Below are positions 9,579 to 15,668 of a stretch of 15,668 nt of DNA, one piece after another. The translations under genes were made by a program, and so were the position numbers. The notes beneath the pieces are model-generated. The model made no database searches, was not told where the DNA came from, and saw only the letters and a program-made list of their open reading frames with translations. This DNA is from Cyclostephanos tholiformis (lineage: Eukaryota; Bacillariophyta; Thalassiosirophyceae; Thalassiosirales; Thalassiosiraceae), in assembly GCA_036939975.1 (NCBI GenBank), contig JALLPB010000637.1:1-15668 (forward strand), written 5' to 3'. The stretch's first letter is position 1. The number at the start of each line of letters is the position of its first letter.

Positions 9579-9896
9579 TCAATCACTTCTTCTTAACGTA
9601 GTTTGATCTCCCGCCGGGATTGTGAATGAAACTGCGGCCAATGCATCGGTGCACCATTCATACCAAACTCTGGACTCGTCAGATCGTCTCCATATACTGT
9701 AATTCACCGTAGCTCCGGGCAGAACACCAAGCGGCTGCTTGAGTGGGAAAAACTTGATGTTCGAAAGAGACAAAAGAAAGATGCTTCAATTTAGGTTTGT
9801 GATAAAGCCGTGTCTTCAACAAAAAAATCAATAAGTGACAAAGTGAGTAGTCACCAGTGGAAGCCACGATAACACTTGCTCCACGCCAAGACTCAG
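9579..9896 (-). pseudogene. PRMT5: PRMT5 C-terminal fragment, copy 1, frameshifted
   Basis: The last exon runs from 9752 and reads FFPLKQPLGVLPGATVNYS, then IWRRSDESRVWYEWC, the C-terminal beta-barrel end of the arginine methyltransferase PRMT5. A 102-nt intron (9854-9753) separates it from a short upstream piece ending LSWLPL (9896-9855), matching the family's FSWFPL. Relative to copy 2 there is a net 40-nt deletion after WYEWC, which shifts the frame: the expected IHNPGGRS ending is present in another frame, with its stop at 9585-9583, while the actual frame ends at 9579. No SAM-binding or catalytic exons lie upstream; that space holds a + strand MORN ORF. It cannot encode an active methyltransferase. 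Confidence 0.8.
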
Positions 9897-10063
9897 ACTT
9901 CTTCGTATTGTTGCTGTTGCTTTAAAGAAGTTCTCTCACCTCCGATGGGATCTGACATGTCGTGACCAAAAAATTTGTCCTTGCTTTCAGCTCGGCGCTA
10001 CTGCACAGTCAGGAACGAATCACAATATTATCACATGAATAATATTCAGCTGCCAGAGAAACC

Positions 10064-10756
10064 ATGACTGTACCCGTTGGAGAAGTTTACAATAAAGAAA
10101 GGAGGGATAACCAGCCTCACGGCCGAGGTACCATCACATCAGCTGATGGAGGTCTTTACATTGGAGAATTTAAGGATGGCAAGAGACATGGCCATGGAAC
10201 TTTAACTTTTGCCGGGAGCAAATACGTTGGAGAATGGAAGAATGACAAGCGTCACGGTCACGGCACCCTCAAGACAGCCGATGGAAAGGAGTATGTTGCC
10301 AAATGGACGGATGGTGGCCGTGCCTCTCCACGCCTTCAATGCTCCGCCCTTACATCATCAAACAAAATATGCCAAGCGATCCTATGCGCACAAAACCCCA
10401 GTCAAGGAACGCAACAATGCAACATGTCTGCCCACAAATCAAGCAGCGCTGCCGATCAAGCCACGTCATTTTCATCTTGCGTTTTCTTATGCAAACCCAT
10501 GTTGTCGGCCGTTCCCAGGAATGATACCCACGTTTACGTCCATGGTTCGGTGAGGGCCATCCCACCAAGAGCATTCCAAAACTGCCCCGATTTGGTGGAG
10601 GTGGAGCTTCCGGGGGAACTTGATTTGATTGGGGCGGATGCATTCCGTCATTGCACATCCCATATTATTCCTTCCAGTGTAAAGGCCGTCGGCGACGGGT
10701 CATTTGAGGGATGTACTTCGTTGGATAAAAATAGGAACATGAACATAAGAATTTAA
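10064..10756 (+). CDS. Chimeric ORF: MORN repeats fused to a BspA-like LRR module (copy 2)
   Basis: A 230-aa uninterrupted ORF from ATG 10064 to TAA. Residues 8-85 hold MORN repeats (YIGEFKDGKRHGHGTLTF, KYVGEWKNDKRHGHGTLK), a motif often linked to membrane or cytoskeletal scaffolding. Residues about 93-119 correspond to the leader of the BspA module, which is non-coding in copy 1 but is read in frame here. From Met120 (10421) the sequence is the BspA module: MSAHKSSSAADQ, VYVHGSVRAIPPRAFQNC and SSVKAVGDGSFEGCTSLD. It ends with a short tail (KNRNMNIRI) derived from the 3' flank of the antisense PRMT5 tail. I see no intron that would separate the parts. Whether the fused protein is made is unknown. 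Confidence 0.6.
   Translation: MTVPVGEVYNKERRDNQPHGRGTITSADGGLYIGEFKDGKRHGHGTLTFAGSKYVGEWKNDKRHGHGTLKTADGKEYVAKWTDGGRASPRLQCSALTSSNKICQAILCAQNPSQGTQQCNMSAHKSSSAADQATSFSSCVFLCKPMLSAVPRNDTHVYVHGSVRAIPPRAFQNCPDLVEVELPGELDLIGADAFRHCTSHIIPSSVKAVGDGSFEGCTSLDKNRNMNIRI
10341..10725 (+). repeat. Duplicated BspA module, copy 2
   Basis: This 385-bp segment is homologous to 8801-9208 and 13672-14026. It lacks the same 9 bp as copy 3. Its leader is joined in frame to the MORN ORF, and its 3' end abuts the PRMT5 tail within about 30 bp. Confidence 0.85.
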
Positions 10757-10758
10757 GT

Positions 10759-10764
10759 TTTATT
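10759..10764 (-). terminator. AATAAA polyadenylation signal of PRMT5 tail copy 2
   Basis: AATAAA on the minus strand, 33 nt past the TGA stop of the second PRMT5 tail. It also lies directly behind the + strand stop of the MORN-BspA ORF, so the two 3' ends converge almost without spacer. Confidence 0.6.
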
Positions 10765-10796
10765 GAGTCTAATTCTACCATTCGAATCGTATGATA

Positions 10797-11250
10797 TCAC
10801 TTCTTAACGTAGTATGATCTCCCGCCGGGATTGTGAATGGAACTAGCCGCCAATACGCAAGATTCCCTCGTTCCGCGATTGCGATTGTCAACGACTTCGG
10901 CGCACCATTCATACCAAACCCTGGACTCGTCAGATCGTCTCCATATATTGCAATTCACCGTAGCTCCGGGCGGAACACCAAGCGGCTGCTTGAGTGGGAA
11001 AAACTTGATGTTTGAAATAGACGAAGGCAAGATGACAGCACTTTATCATTGTCATGGTTCAACAAAAATATAATAAGTGCACAAAGGACGTACTCACCAG
11101 TGGAAACCACGAAAACATACCCACCAAAAACGAATTGGGAGCTATGCTTATCGCAGACGATCTATTCTCGTCTTTCGCTCCAGTCTTCGTCGCATTATTG
11201 TTTCCCCTTGATTTTGAGGAGGGCGAGTCGTACAATACTGAATGAGCCAC
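10797..11250 (-). pseudogene. PRMT5: PRMT5 C-terminal fragment, copy 2, reading frame intact
   Basis: Two exons are seen: about 11237-11098, ending ISIAPNSFLVGMFSWFPL, and 11003-10797, reading FFPLKQPLGVPPG, WRRSDESRVWYEWC and the terminal SIHNPGGRSYYVKK followed by TGA. The 94-nt intron (11097-11004) starts GTGAGT and ends AAG; phase is preserved. These residues match the end of PRMT5, the type II enzyme making symmetric dimethylarginine. The SAM-binding domain is absent: upstream of about 11243 the sequence is a tandem repeat and then an unrelated TSP3 fragment. A 5'-truncated gene copy is the simplest reading. The genuine TGA stop also shows that TGA is a stop in this genome. Confidence 0.82.
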
Positions 11251-11255
11251 TTTTG

Positions 11256-11443
11256 CTGCCTCAGTGGTTCTTGCCCTATTTAAGTTGATTGTTGTGTTGC
11301 CATTGTCACTGCCGCTGCCAGGTTACCGCTGCCGCTACCACTGCCTCCACTGCCTCTGTTGTTCTTGCCATTTTTAAGTTGATTGTTGTGTTGCCCCTGC
11401 CACTACCACTGTGTCATCATCGTCATTATTTATTGCGATCTTG
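11256..11443. repeat. 94-bp imperfect tandem duplication
   Basis: Positions 11256-11349 and 11350-11443 align head to tail with a 94-bp period. A 22-bp core is identical (11280-11301 and 11374-11395), and the first about 20 bp of each unit are nearly the same. The middle is built of CTGCCA/CTGCCG hexamers, which encode Gly/Ser on the minus strand. The repeat lies exactly between the PRMT5 tail and the TSP3 fragment and supplies the latter's stop codon. Confidence 0.75.
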
Positions 11444-11823
11444 TACGTGAAATCCATGGACGCAGTCAGGCCTGTGGCGTATGCCGCCATCATACCGTCA
11501 ACCTCGTACGCCAACCAAGTCTCACATCCAGGACTATTTGTTCCCCCCTCGTCGTTATCAGTCATGCTATCGGCGTTGGAAACGACTTGTAGGGGATCGG
11601 TGCCGTATACCACGACCTCGTTGTGATCCGACAGGCCATTGCCGTCGGTATCGATGTCAAGGGGATCCGTCATGTATATGTCCCTCTTGGTCTCGTCCGC
11701 GAGTCCATCACCATTGGCGTCATCCCCCCCCATGGCATCTGACGTCTCGTCGAGTACGTTGATGAGTATGGCGGCGGAGGTTGGAGCGAAGGAGGTGCAG
11801 TTGACGAGGAGATATTCATCAAA
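11374..11823 (-). pseudogene. Fragment with bacterial-type thrombospondin type 3 calcium-binding repeats
   Basis: The minus frame is open from 11823 (a TGA lies at 11826-11824) to TAA at 11374. It contains acidic loops DANGDGLADE, DIDTDGNGLSDHNE and a Y-G-T-D-P-L spacer, the pattern of TSP3 repeats that bind calcium, usually in secreted or cell-surface proteins. Upstream residues (VNCTSFAPTSAAILINVLDE) are not recognisable. After about 90 residues the frame runs into GATQQST and a stop that comes from the tandem repeat. There is no signal peptide or clear start; the first ATG is at 11733. It is probably a piece of a larger gene, but an exon of an unspliced gene cannot be excluded. Confidence 0.55.
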
Positions 11824-11893
11824 TCATTATCTTGAAATACCAACAAAGTCTGCGTTGATGACCAATTTCTTCCTTGTTAGATTATTAAGTTCC

Positions 11894-11969
11894 TACGGAA
11901 AAAAATTTCCACCTACTCACAAGGATTTGGTGCCAAGGGAAGTGAGTAGGTGGAAAAGAATCTTCCGTA
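11894..11969. repeat. Hairpin-forming inverted repeat
   Basis: Arms at 11894-11920 and 11942-11969 are complementary over about 27 bp with a few mismatches (CCACCTACTCAC against GTGAGTAGGTGG and TACGGAA against TTCCGTA), around a 21-bp loop. It sits 53 bp left of the fold-back element and may be a small MITE-like unit or part of its flank. Confidence 0.7.
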
Positions 11970-12021
11970 CTATAGTACTTTTAGTACTAGTTCCTATGTA
12001 AGTGAAGCCGACATGTCGGGG

Positions 12022-12494
12022 GCCGACAGAAACGACATGACATTTTCGGGGCCTAAAATGGGCAACATGTGATGTCGGTTTGGTGACATGTCGCCGACAT
12101 GTCAGCCGACATGACATTGTCATACCAAAATTGCCAACACCGACATCCGACATTCCCAACTAAGCGCGACTGCACATACCATGCAGTTCAACGAGGTCCG
12201 GCGACGACAAAAGACACTGCCAAGCCTGCCCCCGGACAACTACTTTGAGCTTTGTTTAAGTGTCAACACTTTCTGTGCCCTCATCTTGACTATTACAAGG
12301 GCCTCCTCGAGGTAACAGAGACATTGGATCTACAGGAGGTCCATATTATCTTAGTTGCGCATGTCGGATGTCGGTGTCGGCAATTTTGGGGCGACAATGT
12401 TGTGTCGGCTGACATGTCGGCAACATGTCGCCAAACCGACATCACGTGTCGCCCATTTTAGGCCCCGACAATGTCGTGTTGTTTCTGTCGGCTC
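12022..12494. mobile_element. Fold-back (MITE-like) element with arms of about 143-145 bp
   Basis: The left arm 12022-12164 is the reverse complement of the right arm 12350-12494 at roughly 85-90% identity by eye. Both contain many copies of GACATGTCGG and its complement, so the arms also fold on themselves. The 185-bp centre (12165-12349) has a 44-codon open frame from ATG 12183 that I cannot assign. The right arm ends at an N (12495), so the outer boundary is not resolved. No transposase is visible, so a non-autonomous element is the best reading. Confidence 0.65.
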
Positions 12495-12495
12495 N

Positions 12496-13366
12496 TAGGT
12501 CCTGACTCAGTAGTCTGGCCTTTGATACATGTATAGCATCTTGCCTTATGCCAGGCATGCCAAAAGTATGTAAATATGGTAGAATTAAAATGGTTTACAT
12601 CACTCGCCCCCACCAATGAAGAATCAGCATGGCTCAATGAGGAACAAAAATGCTGCTCTCTTGCCATTGAGATGGAATACAGCAGCACAAGGAAGAGAGG
12701 AGAAGAAGTTAAGTCATCACGTCTGTTTAATTGCTGCTGTCAAATTGTTTTCTATTGTATGCTCAACCCTTCCCCCCCCCCCCTTGCTCATCAACAACAG
12801 GCGACGAGGACGTCGACAAAGACCATGATGAGGATGACGACGATAAAGACCATGATGATGCCCCCCCTCCAGGATGACCACGAGAAAGACAACCCCAAAG
12901 GCACCCCCAAAGACGTCCCCATGTCCACCAAGAAGCCCCCTGCCACAGCATAAGCTGCATCCACAAAGCCTGCCATTTCCACTGTCTCCAAGGTTGTGAT
13001 CCCCCCCCCCGCGCAAAAAATCATGCACACGATGCGGCCATTGTTGCTTACAACAGCAATAGGGGGGTAGATGACGCTGAGGTGGAGGTTCACTTGAATG
13101 GCAAGCTCCCCCCAGCGCCTTCCGCTTTGCCCTCACTAAGAATGGGATGATGATCTCATTCTCACAGGGAGTAAGCAAGGAGGTGTGCTTTGACACAAGG
13201 CAATTTTGGGGGATGATGGGGAGCCGCCCTCGACGATCCCTCAAAGATGCCCTCCTTGAAGATGCCCTCAAAGATGCCCTTGAAGACTCCCTTGAAGAAA
13301 CCTCTGTTGCCCCCCCCCCAGTCCTCCCATACCCCAAAAAATATCACGATCATTGCTGGCTGATTG
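12496..13366. other. Low-complexity interval, no supported gene
   Basis: This stretch holds poly-C runs (12772-12783, 13001-13010, 13310-13319), a GAC/GAT-rich patch at 12801-12862 that would encode acidic residues in one + frame, and a short tandem block of AAAGATGCCCT/GAAGATGCCCT at about 13240-13305. The longest + frame (12576-12953, 125 codons) and the minus frame 13337-12717 (206 codons) look compositional. It lies between the fold-back element and a partial arm at 13367, so it may be the degraded interior of a larger element. Confidence 0.45.
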
Positions 13367-13470
13367 CTTAGTTGGGAATGTCGGCAACATGTCACCGATA
13401 TGTCGCCGACAGCCGACAATATGGGCAAAATTCTGCCGACCGCGCAAAAAATGTCGGGAAATGACGACAT
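13367..13470. repeat. Partial third copy of the fold-back arm
   Basis: It begins CTTAGTTGGGAATGTCGG at 13367-13384, an exact 18-bp inverted match to 12147-12164 of the left arm. More GACATGTCGG-like units follow (ACATGTCACC, ATATGTCGCC), and then the similarity fades. It has the same orientation as the arm at 12350-12494. Confidence 0.6.
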
Positions 13471-13561
13471 TTCATAGATTCATAGATACGCAAAAGTAAT
13501 AAATTATTTACAATAAAAATTAATTTTTTCTAGTAGCTCGTCTGGAAGTCTAAACAGAGGA

Positions 13562-13669
13562 GTGGCCGCTGCTACCACTGCCACTGCCGCTGCCACTGCG
13601 GCCGCTGCCACTGCCGCTGCCGCTGCCGCTGCCACTGCCACTGCCACTGCCGCTGTCGTTGCCCCTGCC
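13562..13669. repeat. CTGCCA/CTGCCG hexanucleotide repeat (Gly-Ser coding on minus)
   Basis: About 100 bp of near-perfect CTGCC[AG] hexamers. On the minus strand one frame reads repeated Gly-Ser, and on + an Ala/Thr run. Similar hexamers occur at 11310-11350. The repeat ends where BspA copy 3 begins. Confidence 0.8.
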
Positions 13670-13671
13670 GC

Positions 13672-14026
13672 CATCTTCAAACAAAACACGCCAAACGATC
13701 CTACGCGCACGAAACCCCAGTCGAGGAACGCAACAATGCGACATGTCTGCCCACGAATCAAGCAGCGCTGCCGATCAAGCCGCGTCATTTTCATCTTGCG
13801 TCTTCTTATGCAAACCCACGTCGTCGGCCGTTCCCAAGAATGTTACCCACGTTTACGTCCATGGTTCGGTGAGGGCCATCCCGCCGAGAGCGTTCCAAAA
13901 CTGCCCCGATTTGGTGGAGGTGGAGCTTCCGGGGGAACTCAATTCGATCGGGGCGGATGCGTTCCAACATTGCACATCCCATATTATTCCTTCCAGTGTA
14001 AAGGCCGTCGGCAATGGGTCATTTGA
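13672..14026 (+). repeat. Duplicated BspA module, copy 3
   Basis: Homologous to 8801-9208 and closest to 10341-10725. The left boundary coincides with the end of the hexamer repeat. The right boundary is abrupt at 14026, after GGGTCATTTGA, one repeat earlier than in the other two copies. Confidence 0.85.
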
Positions 14027-14699
14027 CCGATCGATGAGGCATATGTTGGCGGTGGGAGCTAAAGGAAAGTCGGGGGATTATGGTGATGATGATGAAGTTG
14101 AAGGAACTAGATCACATGCTGAGTTCGTATCCAAGGGAGAGACCAAAGAAGTTGAATTAAATTTATATAATGCTACCGGGGAGGGTGCAAATGGCTGCAA
14201 AGAGGACTCAGATAAAAGTAATAACAGGAGAAGTTTAGATGCCGATCGGAACTTCAACCCATTCACGCAGTGTTTGCAGTTTTTAGATTATGTGCCACAA
14301 ACTTTTTCCCTCTACTCGACCAATAGATGCGACATTACTCTCGAGCGCTCCATTGGTCTGGAACATTGCCATGCAGATGACCACGGGCAGTCGCCGGAGG
14401 ACCTCCCGATCGACATCGGACTGGCGCTCTGTATCAAAATTTCGCCCCTTCGTGCGGACCTCGTTCAATCGTGCTCGTTGGTGCGACGATGCAACTACGA
14501 AATCGCCCTCCTCACACTTTCTCTTGTCTATGCGTCCGAATTTCACGTCGCCCGTTCCAACGTCGCCATCCCTCGTGAGGTCGGAGAAGTGCAATATCGG
14601 TATCCTATTGCCCCTGCCCAACAACGATGGATTGTCGTACCACCTAATCGATTCGATCTTCCTCTGATCGACGTCGACGAGGCAAACAACCTTCGATAA
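13743..14699 (+). CDS. BspA-like LRR module copy 3 extended by unrelated sequence
   Basis: From ATG 13743 the frame is open for 318 codons to TAA 14699; an in-frame CTG/GTG extension into the hexamer repeat is possible but unlikely. Residues 1-95 are the LRR_5 module (MSAHESSSAADQ, AIPPRAFQNC, SSVKAVGNGSF). After about residue 95 the protein changes to non-repeat sequence (RSMRHMLAVGAKG and an acidic, Asn/Lys-rich stretch to about 180). From 14283 on it is simply the antisense of the GT2 exon on the other strand, so that part is unlikely to be a selected protein. The real coding part, if any, is 13743 to about 14282. Confidence 0.4.
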   Translation: MSAHESSSAADQAASFSSCVFLCKPTSSAVPKNVTHVYVHGSVRAIPPRAFQNCPDLVEVELPGELNSIGADAFQHCTSHIIPSSVKAVGNGSFDRSMRHMLAVGAKGKSGDYGDDDEVEGTRSHAEFVSKGETKEVELNLYNATGEGANGCKEDSDKSNNRRSLDADRNFNPFTQCLQFLDYVPQTFSLYSTNRCDITLERSIGLEHCHADDHGQSPEDLPIDIGLALCIKISPLRADLVQSCSLVRRCNYEIALLTLSLVYASEFHVARSNVAIPREVGEVQYRYPIAPAQQRWIVVPPNRFDLPLIDVDEANNLR

Positions 14700-15518
14700 G
14701 ACATCCGGACTGAGTGCTTTAAGGAAGTCTTTCCCATCGCGTCCGGCTGCGACATTTATACCACGAAACGAGACACATAAAAAATGAAGTATAGAACCCG
14801 AGTTAGTAAAAAGAAATGAANGCGACATTTATACCACGAAACGAGACACATAAAAAATGAAGTATAGAACCCGAGTTAGTAAAAAGAAATGAAACTATAC
14901 GGCACGGTGGGATGTAGGCTCACCCCCCCAGACCGCGAACCCGTCCGACCACCTCCCGCCGTGTCGATCGTCGTCGTCATTGCCAACGATAGCGGTGGAG
15001 GATGAACGAAAGACCGCATCCTCCCACGCCTTGACGCGCAGTTTCAACAACAGTCTCCTGGGAGTGTTGGAGCTTTGGGACATGCCCCATCAATGTCGGT
15101 ACGACAACAGCGGCTCGGGCATACGATGTAATTTGAGTCATCCCCCGGCACGCAGGTGCGCGTGGAAGAACCTCGTGTCCTCGGCAAGACGCAGGGTGCT
15201 GTCGTCGTTGGACGTTGTCGTCATCATAGTCGGTATGATTTCTGACGGGTGGTACAGGCGGTATACATCGAAATTGTCTGGTTGTCCATCGCGATACGTA
15301 GACGACGGGGACAATTTGACTACGATGATATTACTATGATCGTATCCCAACGTGTCGGAACTTGACATGGCACATTTGCTCCCAGAACGAAGGTGATTCG
15401 ATCCATCTACTTTGACAATCGTTGTCGTAGTCATCGGAGTCGACAGCGGCAAAGTCAATGGCGATATCGGAGCTTCCATGTATCCCCCGAGCTTTTCGAA
15501 CCACTTCCGCGAGAGGAA
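14283..15518 (-). pseudogene. B3GNTL1: C-terminal part of a GT2-family glycosyltransferase (B3GNTL1/QTGAL-like) with two in-frame TGA codons
   Basis: Two minus exons are seen: 15518-14924 and 14746-14283 (TAA), joined in phase 1 across a GTGAGC...GCAG intron. Landmarks in family order are FLSRKWFEKLGGYMEAP, LAEDTRFFHAHLRAGG, LLSYRH, LLLKLRVKAWEDAVF, FAVWGAGRDGKDFLKAL (across the junction), VVCLVDVDQRKIE, RIPILHFSDL and TNGALESNVASIGRVEG. They match the second half of human B3GNTL1, the enzyme assigned to galactosylate queuosine in tRNA-Tyr. The N-terminal donor-binding half is not in the window; the acceptor at 15519 implies at least one more exon to the right. TGA codons at 15140-15138 and 15092-15090 interrupt an otherwise conserved stretch 16 codons apart, so the copy is probably dead. 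A 70-residue insert separates the last two landmarks. Confidence 0.8.
14749..14893. repeat. Two identical 72-bp copies around an N: probable assembly duplication
   Basis: 14749-14820 and 14822-14893 are identical, separated only by N at 14821. They lie inside the GT2 intron. Without the extra copy the intron would be about 104 nt, similar to the others in the window, instead of 177. Two contig ends that overlap but were not merged would produce this. Confidence 0.8.
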
Positions 15519-15621
15519 CTGTCGCAGCTAAATTCAAATATACGGCATATTCAAAACTAGCTGCTGCAAAAATATCGAATATATTCATTTACGGATTTAC
15601 ATATCTAACTTCAAATTTACA

Positions 15622-15667
15622 TGGTCATTTTGTGCCCAAATATCGAATATACGTCACAAAATGACCA
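15622..15667. repeat. Perfect 13-bp inverted repeat at the window edge
   Basis: TGGTCATTTTGTG (15622-15634) and CACAAAATGACCA (15655-15667) flank a 20-bp AT-rich loop. The loop repeats AAATATCGAATATA, which also occurs near 15570-15583. It lies in the presumed GT2 intron and could be the terminus of a small inserted element continuing beyond the window. Confidence 0.7.
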
Positions 15668-15668
15668 C

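Noticed and set aside
9897..10063. A further PRMT5 exon upstream of tail copy 1 (frame reading FFGHDMSDPIGG before a GTGAGA)
   Set aside because: The residues do not match the PRMT5 sequence expected before FSWFPL, and the frame and junction cannot be confirmed.
11481..12001. Overlapping + strand ORFs of 93 and 120 codons
   Set aside because: They are antisense to the TSP3 frame, have no recognisable domain and run into the hairpin.
12717..13337. Minus ORF of 206 codons with Gly- and Arg-rich stretches
   Set aside because: It crosses poly-C runs and simple repeats and matches no family; the composition alone explains the open frame.
12022..13470. CRISPR-like array from the repeated GACATGTCGG units
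   Set aside because: Unit spacing is irregular, the units occur in both orientations and they lie within transposon-like arms of a eukaryotic genome.
13504..13794. Minus frame ending LFRLPDELLEKINFYCK, like the start of an F-box
   Set aside because: Only about 12 residues fit, the motif is at the C-terminal end before a stop, and it is preceded by hexamer-repeat translation.
15090..15140. Selenocysteine or reassigned TGA in the GT2 gene
   Set aside because: Neither site is a known Sec position, two occur close together, and TGA is used as a genuine stop in PRMT5 copy 2.

Overview
This is nuclear DNA from a eukaryote, most likely a diatom or another stramenopile. That assignment is an inference from gene architecture, not a marker gene. 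The window has short GT-AG introns (74-125 nt in the best-supported genes), an AMN1/F-box-type LRR protein, a small family of BspA-like LRR_5 modules, MORN repeats, bacterial-style thrombospondin type 3 (TSP3) repeats and a three-HMG-box protein. There are no operons, Shine-Dalgarno sites, tRNAs, rRNAs or CRISPR arrays that I could see.

The left half (1-7916) is ordinary gene-bearing sequence with three multi-exon genes. First is a PA28 (11S/REG) proteasome activator on + (488-1514); its conserved activation loop is restored only by a 2-nt microexon. Second is a long LRR protein on - (2108 to about 5746) that ends in an acidic tail. Third is a three-HMG-box chromatin protein on + (6489-7916). 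PA28 and the LRR gene converge on a 593-bp spacer. The LRR and HMG genes diverge from a spacer of about 740 bp.

The right half (about 8800-15668) is a patchwork of duplicated and broken gene pieces. A BspA-like LRR module with its 5' flank occurs three times on + (8801-9208, 10341-10725, 13672-14026). The terminal exons of PRMT5 occur twice on - (9579-9896, 10797-11250), each just downstream of a BspA copy, so the BspA(+)/PRMT5 tail(-) pair looks like one duplicated unit. In the second unit a MORN-repeat ORF runs through the former BspA leader, giving a MORN-BspA chimeric ORF. Next come a TSP3-repeat fragment, a 94-bp tandem duplication, a hairpin, a fold-back element of about 470 bp with inverted arms of about 143-145 bp, low-complexity DNA and Gly/Ser-type hexanucleotide repeats. 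The third BspA copy is followed by an antisense C-terminal piece of a GT2 glycosyltransferase of the B3GNTL1/QTGAL type, carrying two in-frame TGA codons.

The left genes look functional and unrelated to one another. The right side shows gene-fragment duplication, fusion and decay next to repeat elements. Two single-N positions (12495, 14821) mark assembly joins, and the second sits between two identical 72-bp copies that are probably one sequence. I found no clear new multi-gene system. The most unusual items are the 2-nt microexon, the leader-to-linker gene fusion and the duplicated catalytic-domain-free PRMT5 tails.
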